Source of the DNA: an uncultured Bacilli bacterium
GTDB lineage: Bacteria; Bacillota_I; Bacilli_A; RF39; UBA660
DNA: 64,000 nt
Assembly: GCA_934162445.1 (NCBI GenBank)
Contig: CAKPIT010000001.1
Location: 1 to 64,000, forward strand
Reading direction: 5' to 3'
Shown here: positions 17,514-27,276 of the stretch, piece after piece
Numbering within the stretch: the first letter of the stretch is position 1
How the letters are laid out: each line of letters opens with the position of its first letter
Position numbers and translations under genes: made by a program
Notes under the pieces: generated by a model
Told to the model about the DNA's origin: nothing
Seen by the model: the letters and a program-made list of their open reading frames with translations, nothing else
Databases searched by the model: none

Positions 17514-18515
17514 TTAAATTAAATTATTCCTTATATAAGTAGTAACCTTAGGATCAATATATAAATCAACATTCCCCTTTGAAGTCATTTTAATAAATCC
17601 TAAACCATTAATACATAAATCATTATTATAACCAACCTCTAAACTTCTCTTATTTAAATTACGAAGCGTATCTTTTTTAAAAGAACATCTTTTAACCTTA
17701 AGACTATCAGATACATAAAAAGTAAAACTATTACGAGATGAAGAAACATAATCAAGTCGCAAAATCCCCTCAATAATAATACTTTGATTCTTTTTAACTT
17801 GGAAAGTCCGAGGCTTAATCTCTTTTTTAGAACTAATTTTTTTAAACATATCTTTATCAAGATAATTAGTAATACTACCACTATCAAGTAATCCCGGCGT
17901 ATCAATTAAAGTTAAATAATCATTTATCTCAATCTTAACTGTATTTAAAGTAGTAGATGGCAGTGGGGAAATAGTCAATTCCTTTTGATTAGAAGAATAA
18001 TTTTTAATTAACTTATTAATAAGTGTACTCTTTCCCGCATTAGTATGCCCCACTACATAAACATTATTAGTTGTTTGATAAAGTTTAATCTGTTTCAAAA
18101 GATAATCAATATTATAATTTTTCTCACTACTAATTACAATTACCTTTTCAAAAGGATTATCCATCTTCTCAAAATAATTAATGATCTTCTCATCCTTAAC
18201 ACTCTTTGGAAAAACATCTTTTTTATTTAAAACTAAAATCATCTTATTAGGAATAATCTCTCTAATCTTAGTTATATCTTCTTCTAAATTAAGTAAATCA
18301 GCAATATATAATACCAAATCTTTCGTCTTTCCAACACTTTTCAAAATCTCTAAATATTCTTCATTGCTCTTAGTAACTACTTGATAATCTCCATAATTTT
18401 TAATTCTAAAACATCTTTGACATAAATTATTATCAAGACTCATCGTATATCCTTCATTTGAAACATTCTCATCTTGAAGTTTAATGCCACATCCTTCACA
18501 ATATTTATCGTTCAT
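17514..18515 (-). CDS. yqeH: YqeH ribosome-biogenesis GTPase
   Basis: 333 residues from the ATG at 18515, after AAAGGTGG inside the yqeG end. An N-terminal zinc finger (CEGCG...LCQRCF) is followed by a circularly permuted GTPase: NKKD (G4) precedes the G1 motif VVGHTNAGKSTLINKL, with the G3 DTPG after it. YqeH is needed for 30S assembly. It overlaps yqeG, as in Bacillus, where yqeG-yqeH are adjacent. Confidence 0.95.
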   Translation of the reverse strand: MNDKYCEGCGIKLQDENVSNEGYTMSLDNNLCQRCFRIKNYGDYQVVTKSNEEYLEILKSVGKTKDLVLYIADLLNLEEDITKIREIIPNKMILVLNKKDVFPKSVKDEKIINYFEKMDNPFEKVIVISSEKNYNIDYLLKQIKLYQTTNNVYVVGHTNAGKSTLINKLIKNYSSNQKELTISPLPSTTLNTVKIEINDYLTLIDTPGLLDSGSITNYLDKDMFKKISSKKEIKPRTFQVKKNQSIIIEGILRLDYVSSSRNSFTFYVSDSLKVKRCSFKKDTLRNLNKRSLEVGYNNDLCINGLGFIKMTSKGNVDLYIDPKVTTYIRNNLI

Positions 18516-19026
18516 TATAATAGCCACCTTTCATAAATACCTTCGCTTTCGTATATTTTGCTATTATCTTCTTCTCAAAATAACGATTAATCCCTGTCAC
18601 TTTAAGTTCTTTATCTGAAAGTGGATCAACAAGTATTTTAAGAATCTTACCACGAAAACCATAAATCATATCAGTCATAAATTGATCTCCGATAATTGCT
18701 ATTTCTCTACTAACAACCCCATATTTTCTTTTAATTTTTAAAAGTGTCCGCATACTAGGTTTAAAGGAAAAAGAACAATAACTTACTCCTAACAAAGAGG
18801 CAAACTTCCTAACTCGCCCCTTAGGACTATTAGAAACAATAATTACTTTAAAGTCTTGTTTTAATTCTTTTATTAGCTGTTTAACTTCCTCACTAACTAC
18901 AGCACTTTTAGCAAGAGCTAACGTATTATCTAAATCAAACAATAAACACTTAATTCCTCTTTCTTTAAGATTTTTATAATCAATTTGGAAAATATCTTTT
19001 TGATAAATATCCGGTAAATATTTCAT
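18505..19026 (-). CDS. yqeG: YqeG family HAD IIIA-type phosphatase
   Basis: 173 residues. HAD motifs are LLFDLDNTLA (nucleophile Asp), VSNSPKGRV, and the IGDQFMTDM acidic motif. The start is the ATG after GAGGCGGTGTGTCT. The Bacillus counterpart sits just before yqeH, as here. Its physiological substrate is not known to me. Confidence 0.93.
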   Translation of the reverse strand: MKYLPDIYQKDIFQIDYKNLKERGIKCLLFDLDNTLALAKSAVVSEEVKQLIKELKQDFKVIIVSNSPKGRVRKFASLLGVSYCSFSFKPSMRTLLKIKRKYGVVSREIAIIGDQFMTDMIYGFRGKILKILVDPLSDKELKVTGINRYFEKKIIAKYTKAKVFMKGGYYNER

Positions 19027-19075
19027 AGACACACCGCCTCATACTTATTAGTATATAATATTTTTTAAATTTTGA

Positions 19076-20458
19076 CTAGTTATTAACCTTTTGATGAAGA
19101 GGCATCGTATCATAAGAGATAGATTTAAAATTATAATTATTACTAATAGCATAATCAATAATATCAGCTAAAGCATCTCTAGTATAAGGTTTAATATCAT
19201 GCATAAGTACCACATTATACCTGTCATGACTAAGTTTAGAAACCACACTGTCATATAATTTTTGCTTCTCTCTTGCAAACGATGAATCTCCACTTTCTAA
19301 ATTCCAATCATAATATAAATAACCATTTTTTTGTACTAGTTCAGTTAAAGTACTCATAATCTTATCGCAATATTTTTTACTAACAGTATTAGAAGATCCA
19401 CCCGGAAATCTTATTAAATTAGTCCTAACTCCTGTTAAATTATAAATACGATCTAATACTACATTTAAATCACTCATATAATTATCAACTGATGAATAAA
19501 TATACCCATAATCATGCGTAGCACTATGAATTCCAATCGTATGCCCTTCATCCACAATCCTCTTAATCAAATAATCTGGCCCATTATTAGTAACAAAGAA
19601 AGTAGCCTTAACATTCTTCTCTTTTAAAATATCAAGAATAACATCAGTTGTTCCCTCCTTAGGACCATCATCAAAAGTTAAATAGATAGTATTAGCTTCA
19701 AGCGGTTTTAAAATATTAACAACCCTTTTAAGAGTACTTTTATTACCACTCTTATCAACCGCTTCATAAATAATTTTTTGCTTTCCTAACACCGTAGAAT
19801 CAATCTTATTTTTAACTTTAACTTCAATCTTACCATCACAATTATCAACTGCTTCTGCCCCAAGGTCTTGATAAGAATCATTAAGACCCAAATAAATATT
19901 ACTATCCCCATTTAAAGTAATAACCGGTTTAACATAGTCCCCCACACTAATTTTACGAACCACCGTCGTTTTATTTAATGCTTTATCTGTAACTGAATAA
20001 ATAATATAATCTTTCTTTCTTTTAACCTTAACTTTAGAAGTAATATCCCCCTCTAAATTATCAATCGCTTTATAGCCACTCTCCTTATATTTAGAATTAG
20101 AACAGTAATACTCATGCTTTTTCCCTTTTAACACAATAACCGGTTTCTTCATATCTTTAACAATAACCTTTCTCTTTATCTTAAATTCAATAAGAAAAGA
20201 TTTAAAAGTATATGAAACATAATAAGTACCTGCTCTTTTCCAATCAACATTATTAACTGTTTTTATTTTATAATTAGGATTAAACGAAAAAGATGAAACT
20301 CCCTGATCTATATAAGGCGTATTAATATTATGATAAATAACACTCTTCCCATTTAAAGAAACTTTTGGTACAAACAAAAAAAGAAAAAGTAAAAACAATA
20401 CTACAAGTATTAATAAACATTTTTTTAAATTAAAATTATCTTTAAAAGTATCATTCAT
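19076..20458 (-). CDS. Membrane-anchored polysaccharide deacetylase with Ig-like repeats
   Basis: 460 residues from the ATG at 20458 (GGGAGAAGAT). Residues about 12-32 form one membrane helix, so the rest is outside the cell. Two or three Ig-like (DUF5011-type) modules follow: KPVIVLKGKKHEYY...YKAIDNLEGDITSKV and KPVITLNGDSNIYLGLNDSY...AVDNCDGKIEV. The C-terminal NodB-type domain begins YLTFDDGPKEGTTD, has the metal motif HSATHDYG and the catalytic-region RFPGGSSN, and ends with VVLMHD. It probably deacetylates peptidoglycan or another surface glycan. It lies just downstream of sigK. Confidence 0.9.
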   Translation of the reverse strand: MNDTFKDNFNLKKCLLILVVLFLLFLFLFVPKVSLNGKSVIYHNINTPYIDQGVSSFSFNPNYKIKTVNNVDWKRAGTYYVSYTFKSFLIEFKIKRKVIVKDMKKPVIVLKGKKHEYYCSNSKYKESGYKAIDNLEGDITSKVKVKRKKDYIIYSVTDKALNKTTVVRKISVGDYVKPVITLNGDSNIYLGLNDSYQDLGAEAVDNCDGKIEVKVKNKIDSTVLGKQKIIYEAVDKSGNKSTLKRVVNILKPLEANTIYLTFDDGPKEGTTDVILDILKEKNVKATFFVTNNGPDYLIKRIVDEGHTIGIHSATHDYGYIYSSVDNYMSDLNVVLDRIYNLTGVRTNLIRFPGGSSNTVSKKYCDKIMSTLTELVQKNGYLYYDWNLESGDSSFAREKQKLYDSVVSKLSHDRYNVVLMHDIKPYTRDALADIIDYAISNNYNFKSISYDTMPLHQKVNN

Positions 20459-20511
20459 ATCTTCTTCTCCCAAAATTATTATAGCAAGTTTTAATATAAT
20501 CAACAATAGTA

Positions 20512-21222
20512 TTAACTAAAATAATCAGCATTATACTTATCGTTTTTAATAAATTCTCGTAAAATTTTGGTCAATGCCCTTTTCTCAATCCTTGATACAT
20601 AACTGCGAGAAATATTTAAATCATCAGCAATCATTTTCTGAGTAAGACACTGACTATCAAAAAGACCATATCGCTTAATTATAATTTCTCGCTCTCTTTT
20701 TGATAATACCTTCATATATTTATTTAATAACTTCACATTATCTTTTAAATTTATTTGTTCAATATAATCAGGTTTAGGAGCCTTAATCACATCAAGAATA
20801 GAGATTTCATTACCCTCTTTATCAAACCCAATCGGTTCATTTAAAGAGATATTCTTACTATTTTTCTTATTAGACCGAAAATACATCAAAATCTCATTTT
20901 GAATACATTTAGCACAATAAGTAGTAAGTCTATTTCCTTTACTAGTTAAAAACGTATCTACCCCTTTAATAAGGCCAATCGTTCCAATACTAATAAGATC
21001 GTCTTGATCAACATTTTTATAATCAAATTTCTTAACAATATGGGCCACTAATCTTAAGTTATGTTCAATTAATTTATTACGTGCCTCAAGATTTCCTCCT
21101 TGAATAAGCCTAAGACACTCTTCTTCCTCCTCTTTAGATAAAGGTTCCTTAAACACCTGATTAGAATAACTAGCCGTAAAAGTAAAAAAATGGCGTAATC
21201 CATCAAAGAGATTAAATAACAT
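20512..21222 (-). CDS. sigK: Sporulation sigma factor SigK
   Basis: 236 residues. Strong SigK-type features are a hydrophobic N-terminus like the pro-sequence, ARNKLIEHNLRLVAHIVKKF, DLISIGTIGLIKGVDTF, NEILMYFR, DKEGNEISILDV and the region 4 block SRSYVSRIEKRALTKI. In Bacillus SigK runs late mother-cell transcription (coat, cortex) and is activated by cleavage of its pro-peptide. This copy is a continuous gene with no intervening element. Residues 1-20 (MLFNLFDGLRHFFTFTASYS) may be the pro-peptide. It precedes a deacetylase gene and follows rnhB. Confidence 0.88.
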   Translation of the reverse strand: MLFNLFDGLRHFFTFTASYSNQVFKEPLSKEEEEECLRLIQGGNLEARNKLIEHNLRLVAHIVKKFDYKNVDQDDLISIGTIGLIKGVDTFLTSKGNRLTTYCAKCIQNEILMYFRSNKKNSKNISLNEPIGFDKEGNEISILDVIKAPKPDYIEQINLKDNVKLLNKYMKVLSKREREIIIKRYGLFDSQCLTQKMIADDLNISRSYVSRIEKRALTKILREFIKNDKYNADYFS

Positions 21223-21255
21223 AATATCACCTATTAAATAATATGTCGAAATCTC

Positions 21256-22194
21256 CTAAATAGACTTACTCCGTTCTAAATACTCCTTAACCGGTCCATA
21301 ACTTTTCCTATGTTCTTTAATAATTCCATATTTATTAATTGCTTCAAGATGCTTCTTAGTAGGATAACCTTTATTATTTTTAAAATCATACATCGGATAC
21401 TTTAAATCAAGTTCATCGAGCATATGATCACGTGTTACCTTAGCAATAACACTAGCAGCACTAATAGTAACACTTAAAAAGTCCCCCTTAATAATTGAAG
21501 TTGTTGGAATATCTAATTTAAGTTTCATAGCATCAATTAAAACATGATCTATCCTGCAATTACAATTATTAATAGCCGCCTTCATGGCTAATTTAGTCGC
21601 TTCATAAATATTAACTTCATCAATAACATCTTCCCCAATAATACCAACACCAATTCCAAGTGCCTGCTCTTTAATTTTAAGATAAAACTCTTCCCGTTTC
21701 TTCTCACTAAGTTTTTTAGAATCAGTTAAACCCTCAAGTTGAAAAAAAGACGGTAACACTACACAAGCAGCCACCACCGGTCCTACCAACGGTCCCCTTC
21801 CTACTTCATCAACTCCTGCAATAAATTGAACCCCTTTACTTCTTAATTTTTTTTCAAAATAATAATTATCTAAACTTCCAAGAATATATTCAATTTTTTT
21901 AATAATTTTCGCATCCTCTTTACGATTCTCCATAAGTTTATCATCCAAAATACTATCAAGGGAAAGAAAAGAAATACCCTCAATCTTCACAATTTGTTCA
22001 TCAACAAACCATTTATCTTTCCAAATAATCTTATCCATATCAAAAGAATTAGCCATATTTTTTAAAGCTATTTCAATAACAGAAACCTCATCAATCACTC
22101 CTTGACAAACAAGACTAGCATCGCCCATCACTACAAAATGATCAACTTCAAGTTTTACTTTTTTTAATATTTCAAATACCTCTTCTTTTTTCAT
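21256..22194 (-). CDS. rnhB: RNase HII with an N-terminal nucleotidyltransferase-like domain
   Basis: 312 residues from the ATG at 22194 (TAGGAGAAGGT). The C-terminal two thirds is RNase HII: AGVDEVGRGPLVGPVVAA (about 126), DSKKLSEKKREE, HVLIDAMKL, and the last catalytic Asp in KVTRDHMLDEL. It removes RNA from DNA. Usual RNase HII is about 200-255 residues. The extra 110 N-terminal residues read like a degenerate nucleotidyltransferase/AbiEii fold: VMGDASLVCQGVIDEVSVIE, then SLDSILDDKLMENRKEDAKII. The DxD catalytic motif is replaced. A terminator-like hairpin sits directly before the ribosome site. Confidence 0.93.
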   Translation of the reverse strand: MKKEEVFEILKKVKLEVDHFVVMGDASLVCQGVIDEVSVIEIALKNMANSFDMDKIIWKDKWFVDEQIVKIEGISFLSLDSILDDKLMENRKEDAKIIKKIEYILGSLDNYYFEKKLRSKGVQFIAGVDEVGRGPLVGPVVAACVVLPSFFQLEGLTDSKKLSEKKREEFYLKIKEQALGIGVGIIGEDVIDEVNIYEATKLAMKAAINNCNCRIDHVLIDAMKLKLDIPTTSIIKGDFLSVTISAASVIAKVTRDHMLDELDLKYPMYDFKNNKGYPTKKHLEAINKYGIIKEHRKSYGPVKEYLERSKSI

Positions 22195-22207
22195 ACCTTC
22201 TCCTAAA

Positions 22208-22228
22208 AAAATCATTCTAATAGAATGA
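22208..22228 (-). terminator. Terminator or attenuator between yqeY and rnhB
   Basis: Minus strand TCATTCT-ATT-AGAATGA followed by seven T. The T run runs into the rnhB ribosome site (TAGGAG), so read-through would be needed for rnhB expression from upstream. Confidence 0.7.
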
Positions 22229-22229
22229 C

Positions 22230-22667
22230 TTATTTTAATTTTTCTCTTACTAAATTACTCGCTTTCTTCATATCATATCGACCCTTTAATTTAGGATTAA
22301 TAACTCCCATTACAGCCCCCATATCTTTAATACTACTAGCCTCAACTTCCTTAATAGCATTATCAATTATAAGAACTGCTTCATCATCACTCATCTCTTC
22401 AGGCAAATATTCTTTTAAAATAGCAATCTCCTTATCAAGACTTTCTACTAAATCACTTCTCTTAGCCTTCATAAATTCACTCTTAGCATCATTTCTTGAT
22501 TTAACCTCTTTAGCAAGAATGGAAATAACCACATCATCCGTAATCTCTATTTTTTGATCAATTCTTACTTTATCAATTGCCCCTTTAGCCATCCTAATAA
22601 CACTAAGTCTAAACTTATCCCCACTTTTTAAAGCCTTAATCATGTCTTCTTTAATCTTATTATACAT
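22230..22667 (-). CDS. yqeY: GatB/YqeY domain protein
   Basis: 145 residues, standard for YqeY. It has the family segments KIKEDMIKALKSGDKFRLSVIRM, KSRNDAKSEFMKAKRSDLV, LKEYLPEEMSDDE and GAVMGVINPKLKGRYDMKKAS. The domain resembles the tRNA-binding tail of GatB; its role in bacteria is not settled. GGAGGAG precedes the ATG. It is 8 bp from the membrane protein gene upstream. Confidence 0.95.
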   Translation of the reverse strand: MYNKIKEDMIKALKSGDKFRLSVIRMAKGAIDKVRIDQKIEITDDVVISILAKEVKSRNDAKSEFMKAKRSDLVESLDKEIAILKEYLPEEMSDDEAVLIIDNAIKEVEASSIKDMGAVMGVINPKLKGRYDMKKASNLVREKLK

Positions 22668-22675
22668 AACTCCTC

Positions 22676-23341
22676 CTACTTAGTAACTATTTCTTTAGAA
22701 ACTAACACATAATTAGATCCTTCTTTTTCAAATGTAAACTTATAAGTATTTATTAAAGTTCCTACCAAACCATCAAGTTCTTCAACTGTTAAAACAATTT
22801 TATCATCATCTTTAACTGCTTCTTTTAACTTAGTATTAACAGGCTCTATATTACTAGTACTACTCTTTTTATATAACACAAACCCATCATTAACCTCATC
22901 ATAGAAAAGATAACGATTACTATCAACTGCAAACGATACCTTATCATAAGCAATATTCTTGCCATAAATACTCTTAACTGCTTTTTCTAAGTCACTACTC
23001 TTAACAAAATCAGTAACCCCTTCACAAGAATATCCTTCTAAAACTTCATTAGGTTTAGCCACATCACAACTAATAGACTCTTTTGTCTCAATATTATTAT
23101 ATCCATAATAAAGCATAACCATAGGACTCATAACATCAAGAGTATCAATATCAAAATAATTAATTTTATTATATAAATCAACTATTTTCTTATCCTTAAC
23201 TGAAACACTATTACTACCATCTTTAGTCATAAAAAGCTTTTTATAAGCAAAAATAATCCCACCTACTACTAGTTCTAAGACAATAATAACTATTACTATT
23301 TTTATCCAACCTTTACTTTTTTTACCATTAACCTTCGCCAT
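22676..23341 (-). CDS. Single-pass membrane protein of unknown function
   Basis: 221 residues. A basic N-terminus (MAKVNGKKSKGWIK) precedes one membrane helix (about 14-33), so the remaining 185 residues face outward. The exterior part has two widely spaced cysteines (SISCDV and GYSCEG) that could form a disulfide. I do not recognise a family. It is one of a series of tightly spaced genes between smc and yqeY, which gives no clear functional hint. Confidence 0.75.
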   Translation of the reverse strand: MAKVNGKKSKGWIKIVIVIIVLELVVGGIIFAYKKLFMTKDGSNSVSVKDKKIVDLYNKINYFDIDTLDVMSPMVMLYYGYNNIETKESISCDVAKPNEVLEGYSCEGVTDFVKSSDLEKAVKSIYGKNIAYDKVSFAVDSNRYLFYDEVNDGFVLYKKSSTSNIEPVNTKLKEAVKDDDKIVLTVEELDGLVGTLINTYKFTFEKEGSNYVLVSKEIVTK

Positions 23342-23350
23342 AATTCCTCC

Positions 23351-23665
23351 TTAAACTCGTTTTTTCTTAATAAAAAACTTAATAATATAAGATTCAAAAA
23401 ATATCATCATAATAAGAAACGCCCACGCTAAAACCGTATATAAAACTCCCGATGTATAATGACTTAAAATACTAAGAACACTCTCCGGTATATATTTATC
23501 AATCAAAGATGCAACATCATTAAGCGGAATATTATTTTTAATAAATGTTAAAATCCTAAGAAGAATATCCACAATTGCCAAAAAATAGACAAAAGAAGAA
23601 AATCTTTTAAAATAAACAATTACTACTACGGCTAAAATAATAAGAATAACTAAATCAATATACAT
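23351..23665 (-). CDS. Small multi-pass membrane protein of unknown function
   Basis: 104 residues with about three hydrophobic helices: near 3-20, 25-42 and 72-97. The tail is basic (FFIKKKRV). No family recognised. It has a ribosome site (GAGGTGAAGTT) and stands 9 bp upstream of the single-pass protein gene, so both are probably expressed together and might interact. Confidence 0.75.
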   Translation of the reverse strand: MYIDLVILIILAVVVIVYFKRFSSFVYFLAIVDILLRILTFIKNNIPLNDVASLIDKYIPESVLSILSHYTSGVLYTVLAWAFLIMMIFFESYIIKFFIKKKRV

Positions 23666-23675
23666 AACTTCACCT

Positions 23676-24209
23676 CTATCTATTAAAATACAAATTATAT
23701 TCTTTTTCTCTTCCTAAAGTTGTATCAAGTCCATGTCCCGAATATAACATAATATCATCATCATATTTTTTAATCTTCGCAATAGACAAATCCATCTCAT
23801 TACTATCACCCGTCGGTAAATCACATCTACCTACTGTATCTTTAAAAACAAAATCCCCAACAAACATCAATTTTTCTTTAGCAAAATAAAAAGTAACTGA
23901 ATCACTACTATGCCCCGGAGTAAAAATAGGTACAAATGAAAAATCACCAATTTCTACTTCCTTCATATCAGTCAAATTACTTTTCTTAAAGATTTTAAGC
24001 CGTCTATTAAGAGCTAAAAAATCTCTTAAAGCCCCAATATGATCAAAATGAGCATGAGTGACAAGAATTCCAATAATCTTGTCACTACCTACTACTTCCT
24101 TAATTTTTTTACTATCACTACCGGGATCAACAATCAAACACGTATTATTGCTACTTAATACATAACAATTTTCTTCAAGTGCTCCCGTTACTATTTTTTT
24201 AATTTCCAT
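23676..24209 (-). CDS. Metallo-beta-lactamase-fold hydrolase (glyoxalase II-like)
   Basis: 177 residues, shorter than classical glyoxalase II. The metal-binding motif THAHFDHIG, the second His in TPGHSSDSV, the bridging Asp in FVGDFVF and the last His in SGHGLDT are all present. Relatives include YqgX-type hydrolases of thioester substrates. Substrate unknown. It is downstream of smc with a 55-bp gap. Confidence 0.9.
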   Translation of the reverse strand: MEIKKIVTGALEENCYVLSSNNTCLIVDPGSDSKKIKEVVGSDKIIGILVTHAHFDHIGALRDFLALNRRLKIFKKSNLTDMKEVEIGDFSFVPIFTPGHSSDSVTFYFAKEKLMFVGDFVFKDTVGRCDLPTGDSNEMDLSIAKIKKYDDDIMLYSGHGLDTTLGREKEYNLYFNR

Positions 24210-24264
24210 ATCTATCTACCTCTTCATCTATCATAAGAAAAATTTAAAGAATCGTCAATAATTT

Positions 24265-27213
24265 TTAAATAAGTTCTTCATAATTGGTTAACTTAACACT
24301 AACAAGTTTAGAAACTCCAGACTCCTGCATTGTAATTCCATATAAAGTATCAGCATATTCCATTGTTTTCTTCTTATGCGTAATTATTAAAAATTGTGTT
24401 TTATCTTTATAACTATTTAAATATTTACCAAATTCAATAACATTCGCTTCATCAAGAGCCGCTTCCACTTCATCAAAAATACAAAATGGAATCTTTCTAA
24501 CATTTATAATTGCAAAAAGTAAACTAATAGCCGTTAATGTTTTTTCTCCTCCAGATAACAATGAAATAGTTGATAACTTCTTTCCCGGTGGACTAGCCAC
24601 AATATCAATACCTGTATTTAAAACATCACTACTATCCGTTAAACTTAAACTAGCACTACCCCCATGAAACAACTCTTTAAACACCTTCGAAAATTCTTCT
24701 TTAATACTATCAAAAGTCTTTAAAAACTCCTCCGTCATTACTTTATCCATCTCATCCATAATTTCAAACAAAGTCGCCTTCGCATGCTCTAAATCCTCTT
24801 TTTGATGTAGTAAAAAATTATACCTCGTACTAACTCGTTCATACTCCTCAATCGCCCCTAAATTAACCATACCAAGACTTTTAATCTTAGCCTTATAACT
24901 ATTAACTTTATTCTTACCCTCTAAATAATCAACTTCTAAAGGATAATCCCGTCGTGCCTTCTCATAAGTAATAGCATATTCACTACTTAAAATTTCAAGA
25001 TTAGCATCAAGCTTAACATCAAGTCTATTAAGTTTAATTTCAATCTCATTTTTCTTTTCCTCTTTTTTTCTTAATAAACTATTTTTATATTTACTATCTT
25101 CTTCATCCGCCTCAATCTTATCTTTGATTTCTTTTATTTCCTTTTTCAAATTATCAATTTTAAGTGTAACTTTATCTTTATAACTATTTAATTCTCCAAG
25201 TTTATTAATCAATGTAGCCTCTTTTTCATTTAAAGTTTTATCATCACTTTCTAAATTACTAATTTCATCAACAATCTTCTCCAGTTGTACAAGATTAACA
25301 TTTTTCTCTTTTTCTTTATCACGTAAAACCTCTTCTAAGATTTTAATTTCTCTTGATACTGCAAATATCTCATCATTAATAGTATTAACATCCGTTTTTA
25401 ATGTTTCAATATTATTAAGAATATCTTTATTCTTCTCTTGTAAATTATTAATAATTAATTGGTTGTTATTAATCTCCTGCATAATCATAATCTTACTTCT
25501 ACCTTTATATGTAGATCCCCCAGAAATAGATCCACCAACATTAATAACATCACCCGTTAATGTGATTACTTTATACTTTCTACCAATTTTCTTACTAATA
25601 ATATTAGCATTATCCAAAGTATCAGCCACAACAACAAGACCCAATTGATTATAAATAATATTTTTATAAATAACATCACAGGATACTAAATCAGCAAGCA
25701 CCCCTACAAAGCCTTCCATCTTATCGAGTAAACTCTTAGTTTCTTTATCAATGTACCGATATTTAATCGTATCAATTGGGAAAAAAGTTGCCCGTCCTAA
25801 ATTCTCGTTCTTTAAAAATCTTACCGCCTCTTTAGCACATTCATAATCTTTAACAATTACAAAATTTTTAGAAGACGCAATCGCCACATCAAGACATCTA
25901 AGATAAGTATCTTTAGTCTTTAAAATATTACCAATAATATCATAAATTCCATTCAAAGAATTAGTCTTTAAAATTTTATCAATCGCCTTTGGTAAATTAT
26001 TACCGCGTTCAATCTCTAATTTTAAAAGAGAATTTTCATGTTCTTTAGTTAAAATATCTCGTTCCTGTTTACTATAAGTAACATCATAACTTTTAAGGCT
26101 CAATTGACAACTCTTTAATCTATTTTGTAAATCATTAATTGCCTCTTTTTTCCGATCAATCTCACTCTTATTATTATCAATAATCTCACTATTAACATCA
26201 ATTGTCTTTTTAATTTTATTTTTAGCATCATAAAGCCCACGCAATTTAACTAAATCTTGATCCTCGTCCTTCTTCTTCATTTTCTCTTGTAACGAAGATA
26301 ACAATAAATTCTCTTTTCCAATCTCTTCCGTTTTTGATACAAGTTCTTTTTGAAAGAAATCCAAGTCTTTTTCTTTACTTAATAATAACGCCTTATCCTT
26401 AACATTTATAGCGCTATTAAAAGTCGTACTATTTTTAATTTCTGCAATCTCTTTTTCTAAATCACTTTTCTCTTTCTTTAATACTTCCTCTTCATTAGAT
26501 AAATTATAAATATCATAAGCCGTAATTGCAATTTCTAACTCTTCTAAAAGCTTTTTTGTATCCTTATAAAGAATAGCCTTTTCACTTTGACTTTTTAAAG
26601 GTTTAACCTGTGCTTCAAGTTCTAAAATAATATCATCCACCCGGTCCATAGCATCCTTTGTCTTGGCAAGCTTTCGAATCGCTTCCTCTTTTCGTTTTTT
26701 ATACTTTAAAATTCCTGCCGCTTCCTCAAAAACAATACGTCTATCATCCTTACTCTCACTAAGAATTTTTGAAACCTCTCCTTGCGAAATAATATTAAAT
26801 GATTCCTTAGATACCCCACTATCCAAAAATAATGATGTAATATCTTTTAACCGACACTTACTATTATTAATAAAATATTCCGTTTCGCCACTTCTAAATA
26901 ACCGTCTTTTAACAGAAACCTCCGTATAATCAATATTTAAATAATGATCACTATTATCAAAAACAAGTTCGACAGAAGCACTCCCCTTCGGTTTCCTTGA
27001 TAAACTTCCAGAGAAAATAACATCACTCATGGCCCCATCGCCCCGTAAATTTTTAACAGACTGTTCTCCTAAAACCCAACGAACCGCATCGACAATATTA
27101 CTTTTCCCACTCCCATTCGGTCCAACAATACAAGTCGTTTCCTTATTTAATTTAATCTCCATTTTATCTGCAAAAGATTTAAAACCATTTGTAATAATTG
27201 CTTTTAAATACAT
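24265..27213 (-). CDS. smc: Chromosome segregation ATPase SMC, short form
   Basis: 982 residues from the ATG at 27213. Walker A is IVGPNGSGKSNIVDAVRWVLGEQS. A hinge domain (about 400-540) has the glycine-rich GGSISGGSTYKGRS. The C-terminal head has the signature LLSGGEKTLTAISLLFAI and Walker B FCIFDEVEAALDEAN. Bacillus SMC has about 1180 residues; this length is close to mycoplasma SMC, meaning shorter coiled-coil arms. It condenses and organises the chromosome with ScpA/ScpB. It has its own promoter facing the kinase-like gene. Confidence 0.96.
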   Translation of the reverse strand: MYLKAIITNGFKSFADKMEIKLNKETTCIVGPNGSGKSNIVDAVRWVLGEQSVKNLRGDGAMSDVIFSGSLSRKPKGSASVELVFDNSDHYLNIDYTEVSVKRRLFRSGETEYFINNSKCRLKDITSLFLDSGVSKESFNIISQGEVSKILSESKDDRRIVFEEAAGILKYKKRKEEAIRKLAKTKDAMDRVDDIILELEAQVKPLKSQSEKAILYKDTKKLLEELEIAITAYDIYNLSNEEEVLKKEKSDLEKEIAEIKNSTTFNSAINVKDKALLLSKEKDLDFFQKELVSKTEEIGKENLLLSSLQEKMKKKDEDQDLVKLRGLYDAKNKIKKTIDVNSEIIDNNKSEIDRKKEAINDLQNRLKSCQLSLKSYDVTYSKQERDILTKEHENSLLKLEIERGNNLPKAIDKILKTNSLNGIYDIIGNILKTKDTYLRCLDVAIASSKNFVIVKDYECAKEAVRFLKNENLGRATFFPIDTIKYRYIDKETKSLLDKMEGFVGVLADLVSCDVIYKNIIYNQLGLVVVADTLDNANIISKKIGRKYKVITLTGDVINVGGSISGGSTYKGRSKIMIMQEINNNQLIINNLQEKNKDILNNIETLKTDVNTINDEIFAVSREIKILEEVLRDKEKEKNVNLVQLEKIVDEISNLESDDKTLNEKEATLINKLGELNSYKDKVTLKIDNLKKEIKEIKDKIEADEEDSKYKNSLLRKKEEKKNEIEIKLNRLDVKLDANLEILSSEYAITYEKARRDYPLEVDYLEGKNKVNSYKAKIKSLGMVNLGAIEEYERVSTRYNFLLHQKEDLEHAKATLFEIMDEMDKVMTEEFLKTFDSIKEEFSKVFKELFHGGSASLSLTDSSDVLNTGIDIVASPPGKKLSTISLLSGGEKTLTAISLLFAIINVRKIPFCIFDEVEAALDEANVIEFGKYLNSYKDKTQFLIITHKKKTMEYADTLYGITMQESGVSKLVSVKLTNYEELI

Positions 27214-27238
27214 ATAAAACACCACTCTCTATCATCTA

Positions 27239-27267
27239 ATTTTACCAAAGAAAAGCCGTTTTAACAA
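27239..27267 (-). promoter_or_regulatory. Promoter of smc
   Basis: Minus strand: -35 TTGTTA (27267-27262), 17-bp spacer, -10 TAAAAT (27244-27239). Confidence 0.6.
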
Positions 27268-27276
27268 GGATAATAG

